Shown here piece by piece: positions 33,150-45,440 of a DNA stretch of 64,000 bases; within the stretch, counting starts at the first letter, position 1, and every line of letters starts with the position of its first letter. The translations under genes and the position numbers were made by a program. The notes under the pieces were generated by a model. The model saw only the letters and a program-made list of their open reading frames with translations. It made no database searches and was not told the DNA's origin. The stretch covers positions 29,476,499 through 29,540,498 of the forward strand of contig NC_135505.1 in the NCBI RefSeq assembly GCF_052857255.1, in the 5' to 3' direction. Origin of the DNA: Amblyomma americanum. Its lineage: Eukaryota > Arthropoda > Arachnida > Ixodida > Ixodidae.

Positions 33150-36100
33150 GTGCCTGAAACCTTATACCTTAAACTGCTTGACAAGCTAAGCACCAGCTAG
33201 CGCTTCAGTACTTTCTCTTGGGTCATTCATAACAGATATGAAACCGTTATATTGAAACCGGAAATACGAAAGCTTTATGAGGCTGATATAATACAAGAAA
33301 GAAGGGCATAATGGCATACAAAATGATAGACGCTGAAACAAAACCAAATATTTTAGATACACTGTACTAATGGGTTTCGTCGCGTGATTGATTTATTTTT
33401 TCACCAGGATGTATTTAAACTGATTGTGCGAGTAAGCCCCCAAATATCTTCTAGTCACTTGTGCTTCCTGTCTCACACGCGTCGAAGCATAGTCCTTTCA
33501 CCTCGGCCTGCTAGTTCACGTGGCGGGTGTTGGAATCGAATGAAATGCACTGGAAGATCACTACTACTCCAGGCCTGTTTATTCTTACAGAAAGCTAGCA
33601 ATGCTTATTTGCTTATTGTTGGGCGTTCGCACTCAGAACCGCCGCGCTTTATGTGTAATGCGTCGCGATTCACCGAGGGAGAAGTGGCAGAAGCCCGTTT
33701 ACTGCCACCAACTGGACCGCAATACTGCCTTGTAAGGATAGAAACAGGATATGGAAAAATATGAGAAAAGACTCAGAGAGAAATATGCGCGTGTCGGAGC
33801 CATTGTGAGCGTCGGCGATGACAGGTTAGCAATAAACGTACCGAAATCACGTCTCTAGCAGGGAAGACATTCCTGTGTATCCGTGCGATACTCAGAACCG
33901 TGCACTGAAGCCTTACTTACTGCTTAGACATAGTACGAAACTGGTTTTCAAGTCGCCGTTATAATTAACGAATGATATCACAGGCCTTTGCCAGTTACGT
34001 TAGTCTAGAATTTTACTACGACAATGACGGAGCTGTGAGCACTGAGATGGAGAGTGCGACTATTATGATTGCTGTGCTGGAAAAAATCAGCTGACTGCAG
34101 CCACGTACGTTGGAGAAAAGGAATGCGGCAGCGAAAAAGCATTTCCAGAGACGCTAAGAGAAGCGAGGCGTGAGCACGCGCAATAGTGAGTCCCACCGGA
34201 CATGCCTGTGCTCCTATTTCGTCCTAGTTGTAATGCCATCCCAATGTAGCGATGAAAAGGTGTTAATGTCTGTTTCACTGATCTCAATACTATTCTCGCG
34301 AAGCTTTGTTTCTTTTTTTTACGTGTATGTGACCGATTTTTCATACTGTATTGCGCTCTATAGTTTTGCGTCTGTAACCCCCCCACTGTAATGCCGAATG
34401 GCGTTGTTTGTATCAGATAATTAAATAAATATAAAATAGATGTCGGATATAGAGTAGATGATGCAGTAAGCAGTAAATTTCACTTAATAGTTCGCGGCTA
34501 TGGGTCCCTCTCAAGACATGCTGCGCATCAGTCTCCAAATTCTGTCCAAAGCTGTTCAAATATCCGTAGTACTAAGGTTTCATACATCTAACCAAGGTAG
34601 TAAAAAATTAATTTGTTAATTTGTTATTATTTTTTAACATTTTGCTCTTCTAACTGGATCTATATAAATGGATCGGAAAATAATGTCGTTGGATGTCCCC
34701 TCTAGCCCTACTTTCGTACTCTACCGAAACTTCATGATATGCACTGTTGCGATCTATTTGTGCTCATGGATGCGCTTTTAAATCATTTAAATAGCAGAGT
34801 TCATAGAATATTTTGCATAGTACGTTAATTGTTTATTTCAAATATTTATGGCAATGACTGCCACAGAATAGATTACGTTTACGACATTATAGTCGATGTT
34901 GATCCCTGACCCAATATTTCCAGGGCTCACCACTCCTTGTAAGTAGAAACGGGCAACCGCCACTTAATCAGGAATTCATTCTCCTAATACGCAGTCTCCA
35001 ATAATATTCCATTAAATGTTCAAGTAATTTGCCGTTCATGATTCTTCAGAAAACAGCTTCCGGCACTGATATTTTTCCCTTTGTGAATCAGTTCAGAAAA
35101 AAAAAAACGCTAGTCGTTCGGTTAGTCAGAACAAGTTGACGGCAAATGAAAGACATATTCACGCTGTGACCTGAAAATTAGCAGCATAGTCATTCGAGAC
35201 TCAATGATGATGTGCTGACCACGTTAAGCTGCACGGTCATCTTCTATCCAGAACTAATGGGTAAACGCATGTAAACTTATATTTGCTCGCTAACGAACTG
35301 ATTCCATGATTACTGCAACGGACACAATATGCAACTCGCCTGCGTTGAAGGTACCTGAACAACACACGTGCTGCTTTCAAACTGCTTTTAAGCACCGACC
35401 TAACCGGTCTGCATGTGTTTTATTAGCAATGGATCCGCACTTTCCCAACTTGTTACCATTATGGTTTAGCCATAGTTTCTGTGCTCGATATTTTCATCCC
35501 TTTCATATTTTGACATAAACCATAAGGTAGCAAGTAACAAGTGGCGCTCTTCGAAATATTGTGCTCTCCATTACGCTACCTGCCGTCTCTGTCCTATTTA
35601 AAACTTAGCACGGATAATTGTTTCTGGCTGATGAATTATTTGCGGATGAATACGTTCGGTAATGCTTGTAGAAGCCCGGCATTTTCTAGAAAGCAGCTGG
35701 TAGAATAAGTAAACTAACACAATTTTTAAAAATCTGAGCACTTTCATACGATATGGTGTAGAAATGTAAATATAATCAAGCTTAACTGTAAAATATAAGC
35801 GTAACGATTGGCACATTTGCCAGCAATATTGAAGAGGTGAGTTAGTGCCATATTTGAAAGGGATATTTTGAAATATCTGCATTGTTGTCCCCTTGTTTAG
35901 GTTACGAAGCAAATTCGTTACTGAATGAACTCGTCAAACTATTCAGACGCTAGGAAGTTACGCGTTAAATAAGAGGCAGAATATAACGCAAATAACTTTC
36001 TAATTTCAATATATTTTTTTCTGCGTGTCATCTTCTGCAAGTCTCGCTACGCCATCCTCATCTCTACGAGAAACAATAATTCATCTTACATTGCGTCAAT

Positions 36101-38750
36101 GCTTTGCAACCATGCCGACTGTGTCCTGCGTATTTCTCGTCGTGAAACGTATTTATTTGCCTAAAAGGAAAAGGTGCTTCTTGCTTCTGCAATAGCTGGG
36201 CTTTGGGTTGAAGAGGCTGCATGTTTCGCAGTTTTCACAGAAGGAAGCCGGTATTCCGTCAACTGTATCTTTCCTGGGCAGTCATCCACTCTACAGAACA
36301 GTTGTAAAGATTTTCACAGGTATTGTAAGTACCGTTGTGACGTGGATCGGCGATGTAGCGGGGCTATGTACGAACTTGGTCTTATGTTCCCAGTAGTGGT
36401 GCTGAGTGCCTTGTCCTTGAAGGCGACGAGGTTTGAGCAGCTCTAAACGATGTTTTCCGTCGAGACTGGCTCTTTTCATGCTGTGCAACGACCGTCGTTC
36501 AGGTCGTTGCACAAGAGCGGTTATTTTAAAGAGGGCGCCGAGTTGCCGTCTGCTCTTAGCTTTATATGAGACTAGGGCTCTTAGTCCTTCGCCAAAACTT
36601 TGTTACTTTGCTGCCATTGTGTGTTGCATACGATAGATGACTTATATGTTTCTCTCTTATATGTTTCCTCTCTCTTATATGTTTCCAGTCCAAGACGTCC
36701 AAGAACGTAAGCGAGAGGCCTTAGTATCCGGCGACTTTTCCTTCTAGAACACTGTGTGCACCTCAAACTAATGTAGAAGTTGTGCCACAATTGAGTCAGT
36801 GCTTATCGATATGAGATGGGATGTGCTGATTATCTTAATCGCATATTTCCGGCTCGGACGTTTCGTTGGCCAGACGTACACAATAGTCAGAGCTCATTTT
36901 TCCCCTTTTCCCAGTTTGCGAAACTAGTTTCAGGACTCTGTGATGAATGAACTGAATTGGTAGCAAATATGCAAGTCATGCTGCGCTGACACTAGCCTTA
37001 TTGAGAAAGTGTCTTATCAGATGTCAGTTCATGCTGGTCATCTGTGGACTGCTTTCCACTGCTTATATTCGGAAGTGAAATATCACTGAAAAAAGCTCGG
37101 AAGTAGACTACAAACTTTCTCTTATCACAAGAAGCCTTAGAGGGGGATGTCCGCCACCTATCTTCGCAGCTCACTTTACTTAAAACACATTGTCCGGGGG
37201 GGGGGAAGAAAACACGAGCAACGGCAACAAGCAGTACATGGAAATCCCATGCCTTTGCACCTTAATTAACACCGAGGGACAGCAAAGGATATTCAAGCAA
37301 CATTAGAGCGTAATGCAGGAAAAGTTCACTATTTTTCGAATTGTGCAAGATAGCAAGTTCACAAAATGTATATTTTTTGGCTCTAACTGAGGCATTTTTG
37401 GTTGCAGCATGAAAAATTGCTGCTGATGTGATCACACTGCGGCTTCCTTTGTTTTATAACACGCATTGAATGGCTATTTAATAGCCATCATTTTGCAATA
37501 CTAAAAAGCTAACGCTCTACCTTTAATTACCTCTTTGTGTTGTGTGGTACAGTGCGAACTGCATGTAGTAACATTTAATTAATATAACAGTCTGAAGTGT
37601 GTGGCTTATAAAGGTGTACATAGCACTGTTTTATTAGCACGTTAAAATATTACTCCACATATTGTAATAATTACCTGAGGAACTAAAATTCGGTGCCAGC
37701 ACCGCTGTAGAAAGAGTGCGCTCTACTATACAGTCACACACTTTGTCTAATACGAATGCTTGCTCTTCACCTGAAAATTTCTAGTTTCAATTGTGACTAG
37801 GACATAGATGAGTGTGCTGGCAGAAAGATACGAATATTGTTGCCGCTTATCCGTACCAATTTAGAGATGGGATATTGCACTCAGCAGTGTCTCAAAGCAA
37901 ACTAGTTAGCTGCATAATTTAGCATGCTGCACAATTTCGGAGTCGTGGTTTCCGCAGCTTCGCGACCGGGGTTTACTTCCCGTTTCATGAATTTTTTGTT
38001 TGTCTCAGAATGTTTAAGTGTATCCTCTTAAGTGTTTCCTAAACGTTTGCGGTACTCAACTTTTCAGCTTACTGAAATTCTTTCAACTGAAACTTGTTTC
38101 AAAATGGGTTTCAACGAAAGACTTTGCAATGTTGTTCATCTGATAAGTTCGTGAGAGTTTCTTTCAAGTGATGCTTCCCCTTTTTTATGAGAAAACCTTC
38201 TCATTATTTGCCCGTTCTCTCATCTTTTTGACCAGATAGGCAGTGCATTTTTGCAGTGAGGCATAAATGCTTATGGCTAGACATCATTGTTTCAGCTGCG
38301 CTTGCATGTTAGCCTGCTATGTCGCAATTTATGTCTCAAGCAAGGTGCTCCGTCAATCTAATCACTTTTTGTTTTAGCGCCATGAAATTTTTTTCCCTTG
38401 TTGATTTCAGTTTGAAAATTAAAATCATCAAGCGGGAGTAATCGCGAACTTTAAAAACATTTTTCATTAAACTATTACGGTGTTTCGTGCTCCCTGTCTA
38501 TGCATTTTCAATTGGACGGAAATATTAGGACGTGGACAGCAAAAGGAGACATCATTGGCATTTACTTCATAATATGTGTACTGCCCATTTCGTAAAAAAA
38601 TCGTTTGAGGCACTTAGATATGTCTTAAGTGCGGAAAGGCGAAAGCCGCTTGCGACTCATTGCACTGGTTTGATTTTGCCGCGCTAAAATTCATTGTGAT
38701 CCAATATCATTTCTGTGTATAAATCTTAACTAAACCCTGTGCCAGCACCA

Positions 38751-39070
38751 GGGCTGTGGCGCACTGATTAAGATAGCTCGGCATACGCGTGGGAGGTAGC
38801 AGGTGGGTTGGAATTCTGTGCAGTGCCACATGCGATGCGCTCCAGGTTGGCACTCCACCCTGCCGAAAGACTGTGACGGTAACTGGACACTGGCTCCCTC
38901 GTTGGGTGCGGTCCTCGTCTATTTGAAGCAACCATTCTTAAGCGGTTTTTCTCCTAACCTTTTTAGTTCCCGAGTTGAGACTTCCGGCCCCTGCCAAGGT
39001 CCCAAGTTTACAGGGCCGGTTGTGATCACGTCACAAGGTCAGGTGACCTAGGTGGCGATGTAACGGTCGG
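38751..39070 (+). mobile_element. Possible SINE, third tRNA-like family
   Basis: A tRNA-like stretch (about 38751-38825) has A-box-like 'tggcgcactgattaag' and a degraded B box 'gggttggaattc'. It is followed by a body with repeated CACGTGACC palindromes near 39010-39090. It is a single copy in this window, so the family call is tentative. Confidence 0.45.
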
Positions 39071-40134
39071 ACACGGTCACGTGACCTAGGATGTAACGAA
39101 CGGATGCGCGTATTAGCCATTAAAGGCTTTCTTACGCTGGCTTTTAGAGCGTTAAGCTCTTTTTCTCCCGTTTCGGGTCACAGCGTTATGCGTTACAAGG
39201 CAAATCGTAACACAGTGGTCGCCATGGTAACCGACGTGGTTACATAATGGAGGGAGGCAATAACAGACGGCGTCGTGACGCACGAGAACCACAAGTCTGA
39301 ACCAAACTATGTCGGTCCGATATACAAGCTCTTGCAGGGAAGACTAAGTAATTTTCATAAATAGGCTTTTTGGGGTAAAACTGCGGCTTTTCCCTCTAGT
39401 ATTACCCGTGTTGCCAGACAACAGAAAAACGGTGAATCATTTGGGTAGTAGGTTGGTTAACTATTTTTTAATAATAAAGTTTCTAAATATTAGAGTTAGG
39501 CACCTAGTTGCAATTAGAGATTTGTAGGCGGCCGTTAGTAATAGCACTGTTAGTTTTTAAAATTCAGAAAATGCGATTACCGCTGGCGCTGTGCCTCGAC
39601 AAAATTTGGCTTTTTTTTACTATACTTACGTGCGCTGAAGGGGTTGCTTTGCCTGCATGCTTTGGAAATTGCATGCATTTTGGCACGACGTAGCCTGATT
39701 TCGTCGCGCCACAGCACCGAGGAGAATCACTTTGTCGAAATTCTGAACACTTATGTGGCTATTGCTAACGACCGGCAACTAATTCCTACTTGCGACTGCA
39801 ATTCCAATTGAATCTTTAGTAAAGAATCGGGAGGAAGGGTTTGGGGTATTGGCGTGTTTGGAAGAAAATTCTTGGCGCAGCAAGCAATGGAGTCTAACTA
39901 GCTCCGGCAAATTTCTTCGTGTTAATGTCCTGTATATTGGAGAATAGTCAAGAGCAGAAAGTTCGGCAAGTTTTCAGCATAGAAGAGAGGAAAAAAGTGA
40001 AGTCGAAGAACGAACCGTGCTCGAGTTGTTACATGGTTTTTCGTGCTTGTTTTGCGCGCTGTTCTAAATTCAAAATAATTGCAAAGTTTTACCGAACAGT
40101 CGCCAATAGCGAGCTCTCCGGATGTGAACTGCAG

Positions 40135-40317
40135 CGTCCCCGTGCGAAGAGGCCCCGCAGTGGAAAGAGTGCGTGCCGATGCTGGAGGTCAGTTCGCACT
40201 ACTTCGACGCGCAGCGCTCCGAATGCCGCGCCCGGGAGGACCTCGGCAAGGGATGCCTCAACGACTCCAACGGATTCGATAGCAAGTCCGCCTGCGAGGG
40301 TGTCTGTGTCGTTAAGC
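40135..40317 (+). CDS. Kunitz-like domain exon 1
   Basis: The exon starts after 'gtgaactgcag' in phase 1 and encodes 61 codons. Six cysteines are spaced C-8-C-17-C-9-C-12-C-3-C; canonical BPTI is 8-15-7-12-3, so the C5/C6 half is classic and the middle is expanded. Landmarks are 'SPCEEAPQWKECVPMLE', 'HYFDAQRSEC' and 'SKSACEGVC'. Kunitz domains inhibit serine proteases or block channels. Here the residue after the second cysteine (the P1 position) is valine, not a basic residue, so trypsin-type inhibition is not expected. The donor GTGCGT is chosen because it preserves phase 1. The exon is richer in G+C than the surrounding intron. Confidence 0.8.
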
Positions 40318-40879
40318 GTGCGTGTTCCGTCAGCACCGCACCTTCTGCGATCGGGGCTTTAGAACCGCTCTCTACATTGTGTAATCGATTCTTCGTACTC
40401 TGTTCTTTAGCTTCGTATTGGAGGAAACTAGACGGTTGGAATAAAATCTGAAGATCATACCTGGCTAGGTCACAGGACCTGTACATACTTATTTGTGCAG
40501 CAACAGAAGCACACAGTAGTTTTTACTTGAAATAAAATTTACATAACGAATAAGGGAATCATAAACTTAAGAGGTTGAATTATACATTCATATTGGTGCG
40601 TTCAGATTGGAACGGTAATCGAGGTCCCATGACCATTTTCCGGTTTCAATAAAATTTTTATATGTGATACGAAAATGCGTCGGCACAAGGGAATTTTACT
40701 TAGTTTTTGGTGAAACATTGTAGTTTTTTTGGACAAAAGTTATATATACCGCTACATAGAAACATCGATTTTGCGATTCTGCAAAATTCATAGCATGGAT
40801 TCCTGCAAGATGTAAAATAAAATTTTGCGGAGCCTGATTATTTTTTTAGCAATTGTATGGAAGCTTTGCTTCGGAACAA

Positions 40880-41196
40880 TTTTTTTTAAATTGGTTTTCG
40901 GGGGAAAGGAAATGGCGCAGTATCTGTCTCATATATCGTTGGACAGCAGAACCGCGCCGTAAGGGAAGGGTAAAGGAGGGAGTGAAAGGAGACAGGAAGA
41001 GAGAGGTGCCGTAGTGGAGGGCTCCGGAATAATTTCGACCACCTGGAGATCTTTAACGTGCACTGACATCGCACAGCACACCGGGCGCCTTAGCGTTTTT
41101 CCTCCATAAAAACGCAGCCGCCGCGGTCGGGTTCGAACCCGGGAACTCCGGATCAGTAGTCGAGCGCCCTAACCACTGAGCCACCGCGGCGGGGCG
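40880..41196 (-). mobile_element. SINE family A, full length, in the Kunitz gene
   Basis: Complete minus-strand copy with intact A and B boxes ('gggttcgaacccgacc' on the minus strand) and an A-rich tail. A 9-bp duplication TCGGAACAA lies at 40871-40879 and 41197-41205. It sits 0.6 kb downstream of Kunitz exon 1. Confidence 0.93.
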
Positions 41197-41199
41197 TCG

Positions 41200-41640
41200 G
41201 AACAAATGCAAAAATAATTTTGGCTCCTATATTTCTGCAGAAAAAAATTCCAAATATTGCTGAAAAATAGGCACTCCATTATTGGTAGTTTTAGGACAAT
41301 AATGGGCAAGAGGGGATAAGAACTTGCAGCAGAAAATTCCTTTAGATTATTAATGCAAAATTTTTTAGTTCGCAGAGAAAACCTGTACAGATGATGGGCA
41401 GATGAATTATAGTTAGGCGTTCAAATCATCTAGAGTTCGAAAAAAGGCGAACGTAATGGACATTTAAAAAAAACCTACATTTTCCTTAAAATTTCCCTGG
41501 AATACCCATAGTACGCGGTAACTTTAGATCGTGAAAAAAAGTTCCATTGTGTCGTTTTAAACTATAAAACTAAATGCTAACACATATCATAATTAGTTCA
41601 GTTACCATGACCTTGGTATATGATATTCCTTGTGCGAGGT
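41200..41640 (-). repeat. Inverted pair member, left (partner 45040-45440)
   Basis: Read on the minus strand, it shares blocks with 45040-45440 on the plus strand: 'ttccag' plus 'gaaattttaa', 'ctctagat', 'atcatctgcccat' or close variants, and 'cccattattgtc'. Identity is moderate and gapped. It flanks the TTAA element in this region. Confidence 0.55.
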
Positions 41641-41910
41641 CATGAAACTATTTTTTGCTACGACAACAACTGGTAGCCCTCTCAGTAGCAGACGTTGCCA
41701 TAGCATATAGAGAGAAGCGCTGTGTTGATCCATGCTACACCTTGGTTTGGACGGAGCCAGTTATGCATATGCCGGCTCGTCGCACATTTCATCGGAAATA
41801 CTGGTGAATCTCGGTGTCCGTATCTCTGACATGAGAACACGTGTGAATAAAGGTAGCTGACTTTTTTTTTTCGCTATTGGCACACTTGAATGCATTTATA
41901 AACAGAACTG

Positions 41911-41914
41911 TTAA
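41911..41914. repeat. TTAA target site, left
   Basis: TTAA directly before the terminal sequence AGGGAAGCTGAACC; matching TTAA at 44327-44330. Confidence 0.7.
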
Positions 41915-42204
41915 AGGGAAGCTGAACCAGTTTTCGAAAAAAAAAGATTTCTCTACGTCATTTTGTAGCTTTTAGTCCGCTGAAACATAATATCTCATTC
42001 AAAAAGAGCGGAAATAAACCCAAAAATCTGTCTTTTAGAAGCAAACGCGCCCCATCGTCTCAGGGCGCCGAGCGAACGCCGCTCTTGCCCGCGATTAGTC
42101 GGGACCTTCGTGACGTCATCCACGGGGACCTCCGGCTAGCACCGATGGCGTTGCTGCGTAGCGCGTTGCTTCAGCGGGCTTTTAAGGACTACGTTCTGGA
42201 AATT

Positions 42205-43999
42205 ATGGTTAATTCAAGCAGTGCTGAACAGTTTGGACTTTCACCACGCATGTTCGAGCCATCAGCAGCTTCAGAAAACGGCGGAACCAACGACGCCGTG
42301 GAGTGCGCCGGCAGCGAATGTCAAGTCGCGTCATGTTCACGTGTTGGAAATCTCGACTTGATGGATGGGTGGATGACAGCTTTTATTTCCATCGGAAATG
42401 GAGAAGCGTTACTACTCACCGCCCCCGGCACGCAGGCCTGGAGGGCGGGGGCCGGAGCCTCCGTGACTAAAGGCTAACAAAGAGACTTTATCTCTTCGCG
42501 GCATCAGCCGCCAGGCGGATTGGCTTGTTTCAGCCGAGCGGCTTCTTCGCTGCACTGCAGGGCTTCCCAGCTTTGTGTGCTATCAATATCTTCGTCGACT
42601 CCAGGGTAGTCAGCGCAATTCCATATTCTCTGCTTCCGGGTAACCATGGAACCGCCGGACTGTCGGAACCCGGACGAGAGAGCGCACACCTATTCCGAAA
42701 TCCTTGACAACTACAGACTAAACAGAAAACTGGTGCCACCGCCTGATAAGAAGCTAAGTAGTAGAGAAGCGACCGCATGTCGGCGCCTGCAAGCCGGAAA
42801 TTTCGTTAACCCAGTATGGGCCTTTCACGTTCTACCAGGGTAACACGAAAACCAAATCTCGACTGATACGTACTGATACGTATGTGCAGGTGCAAGTGGC
42901 AGTAAAAAAAAAAGTAAATTGCGCCGAACCGTTTTTGCGTACCGCAGCAGCATAAAAGCCTGGCACCAACTTCTTGTAACGCCTGTAAACATGGTTGAAT
43001 TCAGATCACCGGCATGCTTACACGAGTCGCGGGAGGTAAATCATTTGTTTGTTCATTTATTTATAGCTACCTGCCTAATTACTCCAGAATGCCTTTTAGA
43101 ACTACAAAAGAATGCAAAACTGCATGAGTTGGAGTGGGTGCACTGCTGTACTACAGCGCGAAGAGACGAGGCGACCGGGAGGAAGCTCCCGTGCGGCGCG
43201 CTTTCCTTCTGTCGCTTGTTCGGGCTACTGTTCAACCATGAAACGTCTGCACTTACCCCCGTACGTTGTTTTTTTTTGCATGCTGAACACGCTTTTGAAC
43301 AATAATTATGGCTGCGTTTCGGAGCTCGCACTGCTGCTCATCAAAACTAGTTTGCTGCGAGGTATAGTTGCTGCTGTTGCGTATCGAGATAACCAGCAGA
43401 ATTACTCGCGGATGATATACATGTATGCTTACTGCGGCTTCACAACTTTGCCGTTCTGACTCAAAGAAAAATTACCATGAATTCAGGCGCCATTGTCGAT
43501 CGTCAGCCATGACCAAGAGCTCATGAATGCAAATGTTCGCTTTGCTGAAGTATACTAGGCTGATATAACTAATTTTTTGTTCAGTTAGGTGCAGCTGCGT
43601 GTGCTGCAAGCTGATGAGAGATTAAGAGAATTGCTTATGCTGCCATGTGGTGCAAGCAATCAGGAAAATGCAAAAAGCACATAGTGTGTCAAGAGCTGAA
43701 AAAAGTTGGACTGTGTGCCTTACGGACAGTGCTGGAAGTGGCCTTAGCTCAGCATGGATGTTAACCAGCTGGAAAAGGCAAAGAGTTTACGATCAGGTAA
43801 GAAACTAATATATAACGAAAAGAGAAATATTGATGCAAGTATTTTATGCAGGCAGTTTCGGCATGCTCCGTACAACCAGATTGTCTGGAAAACGTGGAAG
43901 AGGCTGCGGGAGAACAGCCGACTGATTCTACCAAGCTCTGTGCTGAGCGCTATTCGAAAGGAGTACCATACCGAAAGTGGTTTATATACAGGCTTCTAG
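42205..43999 (+). pseudogene. P2X7 C-terminal (ballast)-like domain protein, broken
   Basis: The N-terminal part, before the LINE, has 'LSPRMFEPSAAS' and 'SRVGNL', like the 'YMFEP' and 'RVGNTDWC' start of invertebrate P2X7-C-like proteins. After the LINE the sequence resumes with a 'MCRCKW'-like cysteine stretch. Further on, 'LRTVLEVALAQH' near 43710, then a 55-base intron with GT-AG ends (43797-43851), then 'RQFRHAPYNQIVWKTWKRL' and 'LYTGF' before a stop at 43999. These follow the order of the domain. The frame is broken by the LINE, by stops and by a small 10-base tandem duplication near 42862. The domain's role in such elements is not known to me. Confidence 0.6.
42359..42853 (-). mobile_element. 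LINE insertion with internal inversion (twin-priming type)
   Basis: Flanked by an 11-bp duplication AAATCTCGACT (42348-42358 and 42854-42864). The 3' end is in minus orientation (42359-42610): an AATAAA signal, a CATC-type tail, and C-terminal ORF2 code 'SWEALQCSEEAARLK' ending in a stop. The 5' portion (about 42640-42843) is in plus orientation and encodes an earlier ORF2 part ('HTYSEILDNYRLNRK', 'LQAGNFVNPVW'). One insertion with an inverted 5' part is the hallmark of twin priming. Confidence 0.72.
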
Positions 44000-44326
44000 C
44001 GTTACAAGCAACGCCCCAACGACAGAAAGTAAACGGCACTGGCAGAAGATTACGTTGATCTGTGGTTCGCCAAAGCGCGGGCCGCAGCGAAGCAAGCGCA
44101 GCCGACTCTACGTGAATGGCGTCACTTCCGCCAGTTCTCCCTCTCTGCCGTCCCCCCACCCGGCGCTACTGGAAGCGACAAGGGCGTGCCGGCGGCTGGT
44201 GTTTAAGAAGTGATTGCAGCTCTGTTTGCGGACAGACTCGGAAAAATGTTTACACAATTGATTTTCAAGGTCCTTTCCTCCCAACGACAGCGTTTCATGA
44301 GATTTGTAAACCGTTTCAGCTTCCCC

Positions 44327-44330
44327 TTAA
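44327..44330. repeat. TTAA target site, right
   Basis: TTAA follows the inverted terminal sequence; pairs with 41911-41914. Confidence 0.7.
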
Positions 44331-45039
44331 GTACCGAGCAAAGGAAAAATGCGAATTTATATTTTCTACTTATAGCTTTAGCTTCCTCCATTCGTAAACT
44401 TCACGATTAGATATAGTGTACTTGTGGGGAGTAATTCAGTAGCCTGCATTAAAAGTTATTTTAATAGCAATAAAGAAGTCTGTGATATTTAACCATTTAA
44501 TTCCTCTCCAAAGTTACCGTTTGGTCTTCGTACTTACGAAAAAATTCAATTTCTTTTTCTGGAAGAGTTACCTCATTTCGGCAACGCTTGTCCTTATCCA
44601 AAGCGCAATCGGCACTAGCGTACCGACATATGTAGAAAACCCTATTGTTCCTAGGCTGAAGGCGCTCTCGCTGGCTTATTTTGCAGTACCAGAAGCACAA
44701 ATCACAACCCTGCCATTTCGTTACATTTAGTTTAATAAAAGAACTATCGTTGATATAAAATGTATCAGAGTTTGAGGCAGGTGTTCGATAAATCTGAATA
44801 CAAGCCAAAATGCCATGAAATATATTGGAAATAGGGTAAAAATCGTAATCGCATTAGCCAGATGTATAGATGCCACGTGAAGAAGGAAAATGTATTCTTG
44901 TTTTGACTTGTTGAAAAGCGCTCGCGAAGAAAAACGCGTTTCGAAGGCATTTTCTGAGATTCTGCCATTGTACAAATTGAAACGCAACGAGATGGGCTAA
45001 GTTCGATGTTGAATTCATGACAATGGCTGTTTTTAATAT

Positions 45040-45440
45040 ATAATATCCTGTAAATGTAGCTGAACGAAATACTGTCTTTGTTAGGTGTTTAATTTCACAG
45101 TTTAAAAGAGTATAATCAAAAACACCTTTTTCTTTGCCTAGAATTAGCACGCACTAAGGGTGTTCCAGAGAAATTTTAAAGCAACTAGAGTTTATTTTTG
45201 TTAATTTCCTTCAAAATTCACTTTTTTCTCATTCTAGATACTTTCTACGCCTAATTAAGAATCATCTGCCCATTCTAAATGTAAATTATTGTGCAACGGT
45301 AGTAAAAAGAATGGACTAATACTGAGAAAACCTTTAGCCCTAGGTTCTTAGTACTTTTTATCCCATTATTGTCTTAAATACTTCCCTCAATCGAATACTA
45401 TGGTTTACTTTTACCGCAGTGTTTGCGTTTTGCTATCATA
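45040..45440 (+). repeat. Inverted pair member, right (partner 41200-41640)
   Basis: Shares gapped blocks with the reverse complement of 41200-41640, including 'gttccagagaaattttaa', 'atcatctgcccat' and 'cccattattgtc'. Non-coding and A+T-rich. Confidence 0.55.

Larger units (their letters stand above)
41915..44326 (+). mobile_element. TTAA-flanked DNA element carrying a P2X7-C-terminal-like gene
   Basis: Ends are AGGGAAGCTGAACC and, inverted, GGGGAAGCTGAAAC, each abutting TTAA. TTAA targets are typical of piggyBac and Kolobok DNA transposons; neither transposase was recognised here, so the class is unassigned. Excluding the LINE insertion at 42359-42853 the element is about 1.9 kb. It contains the broken gene described at 42205-43999. 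It lies in the large intron between Kunitz exons. Confidence 0.6.

Noticed and set aside
33520..33720. Solo LTR in the region of a 126-codon frame
   Set aside because: Minus-strand polyadenylation-like sequence looked suggestive, but no terminal dinucleotides, target duplication or second copy were found.
36174..36446. 90-codon cysteine-containing frame as a third Kunitz exon
   Set aside because: Its cysteine spacing does not match the 6-cysteine pattern of the other two exons, and no phase-1 acceptor and donor pair encloses it.
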